Assembly: GCF_001625215.2 (NCBI RefSeq)
Contig: NC_030387.2
Coordinates: 30,279,606 to 30,343,605 of the forward strand
Direction of reading: 5' to 3'
Length of the DNA stretch: 64,000 bases
Source: Daucus carota subsp. sativus
Lineage: Eukaryota; Streptophyta; Magnoliopsida; Apiales; Apiaceae
This document shows, piece by piece, positions 1 to 12,032 of this stretch (position 1 is the first letter of the stretch; every line of letters begins with the position of its first letter). Under the pieces are notes generated by a model. That model had not been told where the DNA came from and did not search any database. It saw only the letters and a list, made by a program, of their open reading frames with translations. Both the position numbers and the translations under genes were made by a program.

Positions 1-1442
1 TATGAAATGATAATGCAAAAGATCGTAGTAAATAATTCCTCTCAGTAGGCTTGTATCTTTTCTCCTCCAAATACACTCTTCTGTCTCGCCGTAGGTCTTG
101 TAGAAAGGATTAACAAAAGAAACACAAGTATAACTTGATCAGTATATCACTCTTATAATTCTGATTGTACATCATCCTTCTATGCTATGGAAGGATGGTA
201 TGTTATGAGGGAGACCCCGTTGGTAGACTATTTATGAAGCACAGTTGGAGTCTAGAAGGACTGCACAAGTATTACGAAGTGAGACTATAAAAGATCATAG
301 TAAAAAATTCATTTTGTTTGTCTGTGGAAATGGCTATATTGTCAGTAGGCTGGAATCTTTTCTCCTTAACCCTGAAGTTATATTGCCTGTCCATAAGCGG
401 AGAGGTTTGGTGAAGTAATTGCTGAGTTTGGTGATTTGTTATGAGCAAAGAGATATTCATCATATCCGAATCAAGTCCTCTCTCAGCTGAGTTCTATGTG
501 GTTAGAGATGGCCTATTGTTAGCTCAGGAGGTTCAATGTGGAGAATCGTAAAATTTGTGAAAAATGTCTACTAATCCGTAGGCGGGGACGAATTATAGTA
601 ATTTGTTCCAACCCAAGACATAAACAAAGCGTTCTATTTCGTCTGGGTATTTTGTAGGGATAAAGGATACACTGATAGAGTACAAAATAGACTTAGCTCT
701 TGTCTTTCTTTTAAAACTAAAAAAAGAGACCCTCGAAGCACTAAATAGATATCTGGGGATATCTATTAGTAATGGCTAATGATCAATGCGATTTCGTAAC
801 TAGTTGGTATATCCGAATAATCAAATAAAATAAATAAATCGAACAATACAAAGCATACGGATATAAAAACATCTTTCTTCGTATATCCAGATAATAGGTA
901 GGAGCATAAACTGAAACATTCTGATTTATTATCATTTGGAGAGCAACAACTGAACATACATAAATTTAGAGGAGGGTTGTATTATTTCTCAATTACAGAG
1001 GTTTTTCTTATGTAGAGGTGCATTATTTTGTAAAACTTGTGTTATGTGAACTGGCGTTGTTTCCCCTTGTGTTTATCTTCCTGGTAAGAAAAACAAGCCT
1101 AATGCTTTTTATAATGGCTGCTTGTTTGTATTGTTCTGGGAGATAAACATCATCTTTAGCTGCTTCATAACCACCACCACCCCTGTACCCCTCCACTGTA
1201 AAAAATGAGGGTGTAAAAGTGAAGTAGGATGGAGTGGAATGCAAGTTTATACTATTTCAGGGATACATGTTTATGTAATTTATTTCTTAGTTTGTTTCTT
1301 TCTTAACAATCTATACTGCAGCTCTTTAGGTAGAAAACAATGTAATTACAGAATTGACTGCACATACTGCTTTCATCTTTCATCGTTTAGGTACTGAGAT
1401 AATACTAACCCTTATTTTTATTTTATTTTACTATTCAACTAG
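1..1442 (+). other. Probable intron upstream of the last PI4K-gamma exon
   Basis: No coding exon was recognised here. The segment ends in a pyrimidine-rich stretch and an AG acceptor at 1441-1442, immediately before the conserved last exon of the PI4K-gamma gene, so at least its right part should be intron. A short diverged direct repeat is visible: the words GATCGTAGTAAA and GTCAGTAGGCT near 20-60 recur near 290-350. The earlier exons, including the kinase domain, must lie left of the window. Confidence 0.45.
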
Positions 1443-1820
1443 TTTGAAGATTGCACATTCGACTGGCTCTACTGGCCTCAAACTCGTAAGCCTTACAGTC
1501 CTGACACCGTAGAGTACATCAAGTCACTGGATGCAGAAGAAGACATTGCGTTACTCAAGTTTCATGGATGGGATCTACCTGTAGAATATGCTCGTACCCT
1601 CCGCATCTCAACTATGCTTTTAAAGAAAGGTGTGGAGAGAGGTCTCACGCCCTTTGACATCGGATCCATCATGTGCCGGGAAACCTTGAACAAGGAATCT
1701 ATAATCGAAGAGATTGTCCAGGAAGCTGAGGATTCAGTTCTTCCTTTCACGAGTGAAGCTACATTCCTTGAATCAGTCTCCCAGATCATGGATCGCCGCC
1801 TTGATGAGATGACCAAATAA
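1443..1820 (+). CDS. Phosphatidylinositol 4-kinase gamma, last exon (partial gene)
   Basis: This is the final exon (125 codons plus stop) of a plant type II phosphatidylinositol 4-kinase gamma. It opens directly after an AG acceptor with F-E-D-C-T-F-D-W-L-Y-W-P-Q and contains the family words SLDAEEDIALLKFHGWDLP, LRISTMLLKKG, ERGLTPF and SIMCRE, then an E-rich tail ending LDEMTK. Plant gamma PI4Ks have N-terminal ubiquitin-like repeats and a PI3/4-kinase fold; some members phosphorylate proteins rather than lipids. Here only the segment C-terminal to the catalytic core is present, since the rest lies off the left edge. The frame is open from the splice site to TAA. From memory, the Arabidopsis homologue PI4K-gamma-4 neighbours the same bHLH and ARF genes seen here, which supports the call. 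Confidence 0.88.
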   Translation, partial: FEDCTFDWLYWPQTRKPYSPDTVEYIKSLDAEEDIALLKFHGWDLPVEYARTLRISTMLLKKGVERGLTPFDIGSIMCRETLNKESIIEEIVQEAEDSVLPFTSEATFLESVSQIMDRRLDEMTK

Positions 1821-2316
1821 AGGTCCAGAAAGAGCAGATGGTATATATGTGTGCATAAGTCAAGTGTCTAAACATGTCATCCATATGTTTCAGTTAACCG
1901 ATTATTTATCTTTCAAATATGTCTCGTGTTTAGAAACTCATTTCAGCAATTAACTGGAACACAAATAACTCATCCTCATCTTTTCTTTCACTTTGGGATT
2001 TGATTATAATAATTATCAAGCTCTGTTGTTGCCCTGGTAGTATAGTACTAGTACAGTTGGATAAACCTTTTCTTGTATGTCCTCGTCTTGATAAAAGATC
2101 TGAGTTAGTAATGGTTTTTTGTTTTTGTGGAATTAATGTTACTTATTCTTTATGATATCATTAGCTGAAGATTAAGGTGGAAGCATAAAAGTATGAGGGT
2201 TCGAATTTTTGCAACTAGTGGAGTATGATGAGCATCTGAGTTTACAAATGCAGGTAAATAAGCAAGTACGAATCATGGTAAACACAAACGTGGCACCAAC
2301 AATATATTGGTGAAGG
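1821..2316. other. 3' flank of the PI4K-gamma gene
   Basis: AT-rich sequence after the stop codon, presumably 3' untranslated region and spacer. No open frame, RNA gene or repeat was recognised. Confidence 0.5.
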
Positions 2317-2323
2317 TCACCAT

Positions 2324-2989
2324 CGGCTCCTTCAAATTTCTAACCACCCTAAACACAATCTTTATAAAACTAACCACCCTTTTTTTCACTTCACAGAACT
2401 GACCACCCTAATTCAATCAAGCTATGGGCGAACATGTGCAAGCTTTTTTTTAATGAACGCCCCTCCCAAGGGCGAACACTAAAACAGGATTCTTATATGT
2501 TCGCCCTCCCCATGGGCGAACATATAAGGGTTTCCCTCAACAATCGATGCGGAGTCCCTCTGGTGTTTCATTGTATGTGTTGTCAGCACATTCACTAGCT
2601 GAGATTTATATATTTATGTGAAAAGAATAGCGAGGTGGTGGCAATGAAGCAAGTCTTTTCACATAAATATTGTATTGTGGTGCTATTCTTTTCACATAAA
2701 TATATAAATCTCAGCTAGTGAATGTGCTGACAACACATACAATGAAACACCAGAGGGACTCCGCATCGATTGTTGAGGGAAACCCTTATATGTTCGCCCA
2801 TGGGGAGGGCGAACATATAAGAATCCTGTTTTAGTGTTCGCCCTTGGGAGGGGCGTTCATTAAAAAAAAGCTTGCACATGTTCGCCCATAGCTTGATTGA
2901 ATTAGGGTGGTCAGTTCTGTGAAGTGAAAAAAAGGGTGGTTAGTTTTGTAAAGATTGTGTTTAGGGTGGTTAGAAATTTGAAGGAGCCG
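2324..2989. mobile_element. Foldback element with two 308-bp inverted arms (Mutator-like MITE candidate)
   Basis: The left arm 2324-2631 and right arm 2682-2989 read as reverse complements over their whole length, with a 50-nt loop between. The element is flanked by TCACCAT at 2317-2323 and 2990-2996; the match extends to 9 bp (TCACCATCG) if the outer CG is counted. It has no protein. Long terminal inverted repeats with a 9-bp duplication are typical of Mutator-like elements, so a non-autonomous MULE foldback is the likeliest class. The arms contain a repeated GGGCGAAC word. Transcription across it would give a near-perfect hairpin RNA. Confidence 0.8.
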
Positions 2990-4038
2990 TCACCATCGAT
3001 GTTCAAAAGTACAAATAACGGTCACAGCGATGTCTCCACAGTAACGGCCACAAGGAATTCTATTCAGGAAAAAGCTTATCCTGTCAGATTCTCTCAACTG
3101 ATTTTATTTATTAAAATAAAAATTGAAGTCCATGAGTTACTTCCCAGAGTAGAGAAGGGAGCACATGAGTTACTTGAAGGTCATGAGCTCGTAATAATTG
3201 GTAAGTTAAAGGGTCTTGTGCTGCGAGAGGTGGAAGATTTAAGTCCAAACGGATGGGGAGCAAGGGTTGCATGAGCTACCAGTTTTGGCAACACAATTAC
3301 CCAAATAATTAACTTCTGAATTTGAACAAATAACTTGTTGAAAATATGAATTTGAATTTCATTTGAAATTCAGAATATTCAAATATGGGTCTTTCTGGTA
3401 TTTGCCTATGGGCACACATTAAGCACTAAATTTGATAAATTTGGTGGATTTTGATTGGTAGACTTGATGCATATGCAGGGGGCATCCTTATTTATGATTA
3501 GATGACCAAATTAAAATGCACCAAACTCATAGGAGTTAGTGCTTAATGTGTGCCCATGGGCACATCATACAAAAACCGTTCAAATATTAATATAAATATT
3601 AGAATTTTGAAATGATAAATCAAATTCTGTCATTTAAAATAAAATGCAGATTTTCAAACGGACTCTTACATTTAATCAAACAAACAAATAAATTTTACAC
3701 ACATTCTAGAAGAAGATAACTTCCTCATTATGAATGTGACATCTAGGATTTAAATAATTTTATATTAGTTTATTATATATAGATATTTGAAATATAAACC
3801 ATACTTCGGATATCAATGAATATTATATTATTATTAGTATTTTTAAATTTATTTACCTAAGAGTTAAAAACACCTGACTCATTTCCCGCAAAGAATTACC
3901 GCTAAAAACATCTTACCGCATTCAAAACACACACAAACTTATCTTGTGCGTATCTTACAAACTATACTTCCTTCAACAATCTAAACACTTTTCAAACACT
4001 CTCTCTCTCCACTTTCTCTCTCTCTAACCTCCTCGGCC
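2990..4038. other. Spacer and promoter region of the NHL gene
   Basis: AT-rich spacer holding one small MITE (listed separately). The last 100 bp before the NHL start are CT-rich (CTCTCTCTCC words at about 4001-4030), typical of a plant 5' leader. An open frame over the first part (to 3274) begins inside the foldback arm and shows no family resemblance, so it is not called. Confidence 0.5.
3408..3557. mobile_element. Small MITE with 22-bp terminal inverted repeats
   Basis: ATGGGCACACATTAAGCACT at 3408 onwards is mirrored by AGTGCTTAATGTGTGCCCAT ending at 3557. The 150-bp element has no coding capacity. No target duplication was certain, so the superfamily is left open. Confidence 0.6.
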
Positions 4039-4626
4039 ATGGACGATCCCTACAGATCCAAGCCTCGCCGCGGCCGCACCAACCTCGCCTCCTGCCTCGT
4101 CGCCGCCGTCTTCCTCCTCCTCATCGCCGTCGCCATCACCACCGTCTACTTCCTCTTATTCAAGCCCAAGCACCCTCGAATCGCCGTGAACGCCGTCCAG
4201 TTCCCCACCTTCACGCTCTCCAACGGCACCGTCAACTTCACCTTCTTCCAGTTCGTCACCGTCACCAACCCCAACCGCGACACCTTCACGCATTACGACA
4301 GCTCGTTACAGCTCGATTACTCCGGCGATCCGGTCGGCTTCGTCTTCATTCCGGCCGGGAGGATTTACGCCGGTAGGAGCCAGCAGATGTCGGCGAAATT
4401 CCAGGTGGATAGGTTCCCGGTGCCGGAGAGAGGGAAAGTATCGGCGGCGGTGGCGTTCGGCGACGGCGTTGTGGCGGCGGGGGATGTGATGGAGATAGAG
4501 ACGAAGATGAAATTGGTTGGGAGAGTTAGGGTTTTGAAAGTGTTTACTCATAGAGTGGAGAGTGAGGTTAAGTGTAGTGTTGATGTTAGAGTCACTGATG
4601 GTTCTGTTCTAGCTCTTCATTGTTAG
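4039..4626 (+). CDS. NDR1/HIN1-like (NHL) LEA_2-domain membrane protein
   Basis: Intronless, 195 residues. A short basic N-terminus (RSKPRRGRTN) is followed by one strongly hydrophobic segment at about residues 16-41. A K-P-K-H-P linker leads into a LEA_2-type beta domain at about 50-190, with motifs such as NAVQFPTFTLSNGTVNFTF and VTNPN; possible N-glycosylation sites (NGT, NFT) lie just after the membrane segment. This is the layout of type II plasma-membrane NHL proteins, many of which act in pathogen response or membrane-wall contact. The role of this member cannot be read from sequence. The first ATG follows a CT-rich leader. The first two thirds of the frame are very GC-rich in third positions and the last third is not, a sharp internal change. 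Confidence 0.88.
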   Translation: MDDPYRSKPRRGRTNLASCLVAAVFLLLIAVAITTVYFLLFKPKHPRIAVNAVQFPTFTLSNGTVNFTFFQFVTVTNPNRDTFTHYDSSLQLDYSGDPVGFVFIPAGRIYAGRSQQMSAKFQVDRFPVPERGKVSAAVAFGDGVVAAGDVMEIETKMKLVGRVRVLKVFTHRVESEVKCSVDVRVTDGSVLALHC

Positions 4627-5358
4627 TGTTTGCTTCTTTTTGTAGAGATTGTATTCAACTCTAATATATCATTCCATAATTTGTATATATTATATTAAGA
4701 TTTTACTTGAAAGTGACTCGAGCTGCGGAATATTAATGAATTTTCAAAATCTGTTTATTTAGAGGTTATATTTTCATAAAATTGAAACGAGTTCTCCGCA
4801 TCCATATCTCTTTACTTATGAGTTCTCGATATCTTATAAATTTTCGATATCGAACTCGATATCTCTTATGAGTTCTCAATATCTTACAAGTTCTCTTCGA
4901 TATTGAATTCAATATCTCTTATGAGTTCTCGATATCTTACAAGTTCTCGATATCTTACAACTTAGTTCTCGATGTCAAATTTTCATAAAATTAGAATGAG
5001 TTCTTGATGTCATTTGATTAAAGGCATCACCGAAAAACCAAATTTAGTATGTAGGAAAGGTGTGTAAATGAACGGAAATTGACATACATATCAGATATTA
5101 AGATATAAACAAACTGATGAAAGAGAGATTTTCATTCATACGCCTGCTCCAAAATCATACATCGTCTTCTGGTCTTAACTTACAGTATCAGCAACTGGGT
5201 AACAAGAAAGTTTATTAAATAATGCATTCAACCTACAGCAGGCAATCATGTACATAATTTAACAACTTTCATGTTTTCACTATGCTGATAAAATGAACTC
5301 AAGTTCAGCACACGAAAACATCGACACGAGAGAAAGAAGTAATGCCAATTAACATGTC
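4627..5358. other. Convergent spacer between the NHL and SINAT genes
   Basis: The 3' ends of a plus-strand and a minus-strand gene face each other here. Apart from the short tandem repeat listed separately, no feature was seen. Both 3' untranslated regions should lie in this interval. Confidence 0.5.
4812..4985. repeat. Degenerate tandem repeat of a GAGTTCTCGATATCTTA word
   Basis: Variants of GAGTTCTCGATATCTTACAA occur about six times in succession, mixed with TCGATATCGAACTCGATATC palindromic words. Unit spacing is irregular (roughly 20-40 bp). Confidence 0.65.
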
Positions 5359-8300
5359 CTAGCTACAATTATTTGGTATACACACTCCGATCTCTTGGTT
5401 TTGCTGTTCCTTCCATATACGCCCAGTAACTCTCAACTTCAGTTCTTTCCTGTCGCCCCCAGAAAAGAAGAGTGCCATGTTACGCTGAATGATGAGTCCG
5501 TCGTGGCTATCCCTAACCTTTCTGTGACTATCCCTTATGCTTCGCGGGGTACCCTCCCAAGTCAGTTTGCGGCCATTCCCTCCAACTTCTAAACTGTAGG
5601 TGTAGTTTCGAGCGTCTGCCTCATCACCCATATATCGCAGAAAAGCCATATATACAGGAGCCATGCCGAGCTGAAAAGCTTCAAAATGGAGACAGAAATA
5701 CTGTCCAAAACAATTGAAGACCTAAAAAAAAAAGGAGAAGAAAGGTTATATTTTGACATTAGAAGATATCACTTTCACAGTTTTATAACTGTGCCATCAC
5801 ATTTTGAGCAAAATTCAAGTTCAGGGTATAAACAATATTACAGTTCTAGACTATGTTTCATATTGTGAACAATAAAAGAATAACACAAATATGGGGAGGT
5901 TTTTATGAATGTAATGAAAGTTTCATATCTATTTATTACTCACAACACACAAAAACGAAGCTTCATATTTAAGATGGCTCAATAACAATTTTGTATAAAC
6001 ACTTACAGTTAACATCCAGGTGGCGTTTTCCACTTCACGTGGATTGGATTTGACGTAACGATGATTAAAGGTGCATCCCAAGTGCATGTCTACTTTGTGA
6101 TCGTCCCGTAAATGATTGACTAGATATGGAATATCCCCAACAACTGAGCAGTCTGATCCAGCGTATGGGCAGGTGTATGGCCTAAAATTACAGACAGCTT
6201 CATGTTTCAACTTGCTGTAGTAGGGAAATATCTCAGGGCAACCCAGGGAGCAATACTTGCAAGGCAGTTTAAGGGATTCAGCTACCTTCTCCAACGCAAG
6301 ACACCTTATATCACCAAGCTCCTGTCTACAAGTGGGGCAACGGTTGTGTACCATTGTTTTACACTTAGAACATAGTGTGTGACCATTATGACACTGCATA
6401 TTCAAACGACAAATTTTTATCAACAAGAACAAAGGCAAACACATAGCACAATATTGTCAGACTCAAAGCAACCATCTTAAATTTTTAATAAAATTATTAA
6501 TATAAAGATGACATTTGTCATAACTTATTATCAGAATTTGCACCAAAGGATAAGTTTTGGGGTGAAGGAAGTCAGTTCATAATTAGCCTATAGTAAAAGA
6601 TCCAATCATCACTACGGCTAAAGCCAACGATCCTTCTGATTTATAAAGTTCACGAGATCAATTATCTAGACTTTGGTGGCAATAATAGTCCGTGAAATTT
6701 AAGTAGCAGCAACAATGTTAGTAACCTTACCGGACCACAAGAAACACAAGGCAATACAAAAGAGAAGCTCCCCCTATCTATTATTTTGAAAAAAAAACCC
6801 AACACTTTATAGTCTAATATAAACTACAATATCTTATAAGCTAAAACTGCAGTGACCTTCGATTACCGAATATAAAGTTATACTGGAAACACATTAAAAT
6901 TCAGAAAAGCAACCTTATCCAAAAGTTGCTACCACAACATTCATATATGATCATCATTGTCATACATGAGCAAACCATTTACACTGTAATAAAGAATTTA
7001 GGATAACTTCTCTATATATTAGTCTATCATATAGTACTCAGCAGACTTCCAAAATGATATATGCAGAAGAAAAAACAATCCTATATTTAGAGTATACGAT
7101 CACCGCTAGTAACAAACCTTTCTCTGGAAATTTTTTTCATCACTATCAAAAACTGCGACCACGAAAAAATTCAGCATCCATTACAAAAAGTTTAGAAGTT
7201 GTAGTTAAATAGACTGACCCGTAAATATGAAGGCCAAGTTTTTTTATAGTGATAACTAATTAAACACAAGGCTACACCAAATTGGAAAATCCTACTGTAC
7301 ATATCATGATGAAAGGACCTGAAACAACAGTGTCATCAAGAGAATAGATTCCTGTAGGCTGCACCACTCTGATCGTCAATTTCCAGATATGGAGAAGGTA
7401 AATAGGAGTACAGTCAACTTGGGTACAACTTTTGAAAGATCTACATAATAATGCTAAACTAACCTCTCATGAATTTTAGTTGCTTACACATAAAAAAAAA
7501 GACACCAAGTGCAGAATTCCAGAATGAAAAAGTGGAACAATATACTCTTTAAGTCAAGAAGAGTGTACGAGAAGTTGACAACTGCGTGCAAAACAAAATT
7601 TCACTGACGCTCCTAATCTCCATCTCAAATTAATTGGTTGTGTGTGGTTTGTTTCTAAAATTGAACACATTTACTACATTTGTTTCTTTTTCATCTTTGA
7701 GAAAAAATTGTGAAACAAAATATTCACAAATTTAGGTATTCTTATAAGTATTTAAGACAATTGCTAAAAACATATACAAAACAGATGCATGTGAATTTAA
7801 TAATTTCTGATGGCGGAAAGGGAACTAATCCTGCTATGCTGAACTATATTAACAAACAGAAGTTATACTTCTTATCCAGGTTAGAAAGTTATATGTTTCA
7901 CCAAGTACTTCATTATAACTTATTATAAGTTACTTGATATGACAGCAGTACAGTATTTGAATTTCACAGTATCAGCTTTTAAATTGCGACATATACTTCA
8001 CTATGAGAATGATTTATCTCCTATGGTCCTCGAAGGTTCTATTTACTTTAAGTACCCGTCTCTGGTTTTCAACACTAAAACGATGGCGGTCGTGTTGGAA
8101 CTTCACATCACTATTGAAATCGTCAAATTCTAAGGAGTACTAAGTCAGTCCATAGGGAATGTATAAGTGTCCGATTAGACGCCTTTCCATGCACACATTG
8201 TTACCCAGATTCCACATTTCGCCTCGAGTACCAAAGTCGGACACTCAGACATTGGTATGGACACTTGGACGCTTGTTTCAGGCAAAAACATAAAAAGTTT

Positions 8301-9625
8301 CGCAATATTGCCGAGTTCGAAACTCGAACACTCAACTGTTTTGGACAAATCCAGCAGAGCCCAGGTAACAATGCCTGTAAATATGGCTTACATGTCATCT
8401 ACAAGCTCCTTTCTATATATGTGTCCAATGTTGTCTTTGGTTGAGTGGATGAAATAAATTCTATACTATTTTAATGGGTAAACATTAATAATGGTCATTT
8501 CATCCTTCATTCCATTCATAGCCATTAGTTCTAGAGCTCAATCTTGAGAACAAATGATCCACTTTTCTTCACAAAAATATTCATCATACAAAATTTGTAC
8601 TCTCCTTTCTGAACCCCCCCCCCCCCCCCCCTCCCCTCCCCTCTTCTTTAATATTGTTCACAGCACAAGAGTTACAATACTAATTTTGAAATCTGTAACA
8701 GAAGTGTGTACTGCACAAACAACAAAATACAATTACAAAGCGAGTGAAAAACCACAACAGTTCTCTCTCAGCCTATTCACATCAGTATATGTGATAACTG
8801 ACATATGTACTGAATGTGGGTGAAGTATGGGAACTAACATTTCTAAAATGCTGGCGAATACGCTGTAGAATGATTCGTATATGAGATATTCCATTAAAGA
8901 GCGTGTGCGTGTACACTTTGTATTGGTGGAATACTCCTTCAAATGTGTATCCTATTTATTAAAAAGATCTGGATACCCAACTACAAAATGCAATTCTTAT
9001 ATAAAAGGGATGCCCATTTCAAAAATGTGCATCTCATTCATAATTTCAAGCAAATCCAATCAATAACTATTAATTTTGTTATTTCCTTCCTAAAATCGTC
9101 AATTCAGGCCTTTGTACTTGGTGTTTATCAAGTCCATATGTCCAAATGATCCTACTCCATATGACAGAAAAATAAAGAAAGCCACCTAAACACATAAAAT
9201 TAAACAATAAAACCCAACTCAACTAATACCCAAATCAAAACACCAGAGAATTTCACAAAACAATCATAAGAACATAGAGTAAACAATCATTTAAGTCCAC
9301 AAAAATCCAATCTTGAAACCTAAAACAAGAAACACCATCACTAGAAAATCACAAAACAAAAACCCAAATGATTAATTAAAAGAAAATCAAAAAAAACCCA
9401 TGAATCGAGATTATAAAAAGAACAAACCTGGTGAATAGGTGGGTACATTGAATTAGTACAAACAGGGCACTCAAGAAGCTCATGAACACTTGTGGTTCGA
9501 TGAATAAACCCATTTGGGGATTTGTTGAAATAGGGCTTTGTAGATGAAGACAAGTGAGGAGACAGAACAGATTCATCCAAATCAGAAGTTGAAATGCATT
9601 CTATGCTATCATCCAAATCCATCAT
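5359..9625 (-). CDS. SINA/SINAT-type RING E3 ubiquitin ligase
   Basis: Three coding exons on the minus strand: 9625-9428, 6393-6007 and 5721-5359 (315 residues). All junctions are GT-AG and in phase. Exon 1 carries the first half of the RING (E-C-P-V-C at 52-56), and exon 2 completes it (C67, H71, C74, C77, C85, C88), the C3HC4 pattern. The SIAH-type zinc-finger region follows at about 108-168 and the TRAF-like SINA domain at about 170-305 (AFQLGMAPVYMAFLRYMGD, KVRDSHDGLIIQRNMALFFS, TGRIWKEQQNQ). SINAT proteins form dimers and ubiquitinate targets in auxin, light, autophagy and stress pathways. The length fits the family. Start chosen at the first of two consecutive ATGs. In Arabidopsis, from memory, SINAT3 lies in the block duplicated from the PI4K-bHLH-ARF region, matching its position here. 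Confidence 0.93.
6394..9427 (-). other. SINAT intron 1 (3.0 kb)
   Basis: Long first intron splitting the RING domain. The donor GTTTGT lies next to 9428 and the acceptor CAG next to 6393. It contains an 18-nt poly-C run at 8614-8631 followed by a C/T-rich stretch. Several open frames of 60-90 codons inside it show no family resemblance. No clear transposon ends were found. Confidence 0.7.
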
Positions 9626-9709
9626 ATTTTCTGTCTTAGTGTGTGTATATCACATGTATGTAGACTTCATGAGTTTACATATAAATATGATGCAGAAGAA
9701 GGGAAACAG

Positions 9710-9711
<2 letters not shown>

Positions 9712-9756
<45 letters not shown>
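9712..9756. repeat. GA microsatellite in the SINAT 5' leader
   Basis: An uninterrupted (GA)n run of about 45 bp, 87 bp upstream of the SINAT start codon. On the coding strand it is a (CT)n tract, common in plant 5' untranslated regions. Confidence 0.9.
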
Positions 9757-9759
<3 letters not shown>

Positions 9760-9760
<1 letters not shown>

Positions 9761-11678
9761 TGACGACTTTTTGATGATTATTTTGGCAGTTAAATTCAGA
9801 AATTTAGTTTTTTTTTTGTTTTTTTTTTTTTTGAGAATGAATTCAGAAATTTAGTTAGTAAGCTCTGCGGCACATTTAATTATTTTGCCTTTATTTTAAT
9901 ATCATTTATTATCCAAAAACTTAAGTTTAGGACAAATTATTTTAAATTTTTCTCGGTTGGTTCAAATGACATGATGATTCTAGTTTAGGATGGATTAAAA
10001 TTAAAATTTTTGACTTTAAATTAAAAAATATTTATTTGTGTAATAATTAGAAACTGGTTTAAAGTCGGAATATTTCAATTTGACTTAAAATCATAAATTA
10101 GTTTAAAATGTTTTTTTCAGTAACTTCATTATTTTAAAAAAATTTGATAAAAACTATTTATAAGACATAAATCATTCTAATTTTTATTATAATATTTTTA
10201 ATAACTCATAAGTCATTAATATGTAAAAATTATTCAAACATAAGTTACAACTTATCACATTGAATCACGTTAAATCATAAATTATAAATTGAGTCAAATA
10301 CAGTCTAGATCGCTTTTGGATCTTCATTATCCAGATTTAAATTAAATAACTTAATATGAATGGTTTCAAAATAAAAATAAAAAAATAACTTAATATGAAG
10401 AAATGATTTAGTTATTCATATATTAAACTATAATATTAACTTATATTCAACTATAATATTATTATTGTACTTTCAAAATATTTAATCTTATGTTATGTTA
10501 CCTGAATGTAATTTATAATTTTTTTACTCACAAAATATCTCAATTTTATATCACCCGGTTGTTTATTATTGGCAATTTTTTTGTTGAAAAAGGTCATATA
10601 TTATCAAATAATTTTTTTCATGTTATAGATACTTGGATCTATGCATGGAAAAATAAAGGCAAAACTAGAGTGGCTCTTTGGATAATGATAATATAACATG
10701 GTAGTTGTCAAATTGTAATTTGTTTGGTACTGGTTTTACCATTTATTTAGCTGGATTTGTCCCAAATAATCAAAGATTTGAAGGCAACAAATATCAATAT
10801 AGGGCTGGACATTCTTAATTCCATAAATTATGTTCCCTAAAGTTATATGGATCCTCCGGACAAGTCACAAGATCCAATACTTCTGTTCTTAGAGTAGACA
10901 AATATTTCGGGGTCGTTTGGGTGAACTTAAAATAAGTGCTTTTTGCTTAAAATAAATAAGTGGAGTAGAAGTTAGAAGCAATATAAGACTTATAAGTGAT
11001 TAAAGTGTTTGGGAGTAGAAACCCTGAAACAAAAGCTAGCATTCCTAGCTTTTTATAAGTGCTTCTTGACATATTACACAAACAGTACGAATAAGTTCTC
11101 TTAATTTATAATCCAGAAGCTGGATTTATGAGTCCCAGACAAACAACCACTACATAACATGGCAACAGCTTCCCATATCTTTGTTGGTACTTGCCAGAGT
11201 AAAATCCTCAACTTAACAGGAAAAAAAACATTTGTCAACAAATTAGAAAAATATGTAAAATTTTATAATAAGTATCAGCACAACACAAAATAATTGGATC
11301 AAAATTTTAATCCTATAAATATAGGAATTTGACCCTAATTGATGGGTATAGCTCCAAATGGATGGTAACTTTAATTTGATAAGCCAACAGGATGGTGTGG
11401 TGGTAGAGCTCTTGTACCATTTGCGGGAGGTCCGTAAACATGAAAACTGTTACTCTGGAAAACCTCAACCTATTTTCAAAACGATTCTAAAATAACACTT
11501 ATTATCATTTAATTGATTATGATTTTATTTAATATTTATACACACTTGCATTCACAATAAACTTGCCAGCTACAAACTCCCCAAGTGGGAAGAATTTTGG
11601 ATAGATGCACATTTTTAGTTTTTATTAAAACGAGACAATCGCATTTAAATAACGAAAAACACGCACTCTAACCAATCC
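9760..11678. other. AT-rich spacer between SINAT and tRNA-Gln
   Basis: Divergent upstream region of SINAT and spacer. It includes a long T run near 9808-9832 and one hAT-like MITE (listed separately). No protein-coding exon was recognised. Confidence 0.5.
10911..11148. mobile_element. hAT-like MITE
   Basis: Begins GGTCGTTTGGGTG and ends CAGACAAACAACC, an imperfect terminal inverted repeat of the common plant GTTTG type. Inside are mirrored AAGTGCTT words. No convincing 8-bp target duplication was found, so the borders are approximate. Confidence 0.5.
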
Positions 11679-11750
11679 GGTTCCATGGTCTAGCGGTTAG
11701 GACATCAGACTCTGAATCTGGTAACCCGAGTTCAATTCTCGGTGGAACCT
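11679..11750 (+). tRNA. tRNA-Gln (anticodon CTG)
   Basis: 72 nt that fold into a full cloverleaf. The acceptor strands GGTTCCA and TGGAACC pair, the D arm carries the A-box TGGTCTAGCGGTTAGGA, the anticodon loop is CTCTGAA with anticodon CTG, and the T arm carries GTTCAATTC. The discriminator base is T. The sequence closely matches plant nuclear tRNA-Gln as I know it. It has no intron and no encoded CCA, as expected of a nuclear gene. Confidence 0.95.
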
Positions 11751-11753
11751 GCC

Positions 11754-11758
11754 TTTTT
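11754..11758 (+). terminator. RNA polymerase III terminator of tRNA-Gln
   Basis: A run of five T residues three bases after the tRNA end, the normal Pol III stop signal. Confidence 0.75.
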
Positions 11759-12032
11759 GCGTTTTATTTAACACAACCCCACTTTGTTTCAGAAGCCCAG
11801 ACTCTAATTTAAGTTGACAAGTCTTACGAAAACATCAGCTTCAAAGTATAAATCACAGGTAGGCTCTGTTTTTTTTACCCCAACAGAATAATAGATGATG
11901 TAAATGTAGCATTTTTTTATAAATATTCAAAACGTTTTGAGATCACTTTTCGGATCTGGATATTAATGACGGATATAATGATAATGAGGGCAAATACCCG
12001 TTTTCATGATCATCCCCATTTGTGATAAAAGT

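Noticed and set aside
2924..3274. 116-codon plus-strand frame
   Set aside because: It starts inside the inverted arm of a foldback element, has no family resemblance, and its composition follows the repeat.
11385..11470. tRNA-like or SINE-like stretch (GTGGTGGTAGAGCTC)
   Set aside because: It has an A-box-like word but no convincing B-box, cloverleaf, tail or target duplication.
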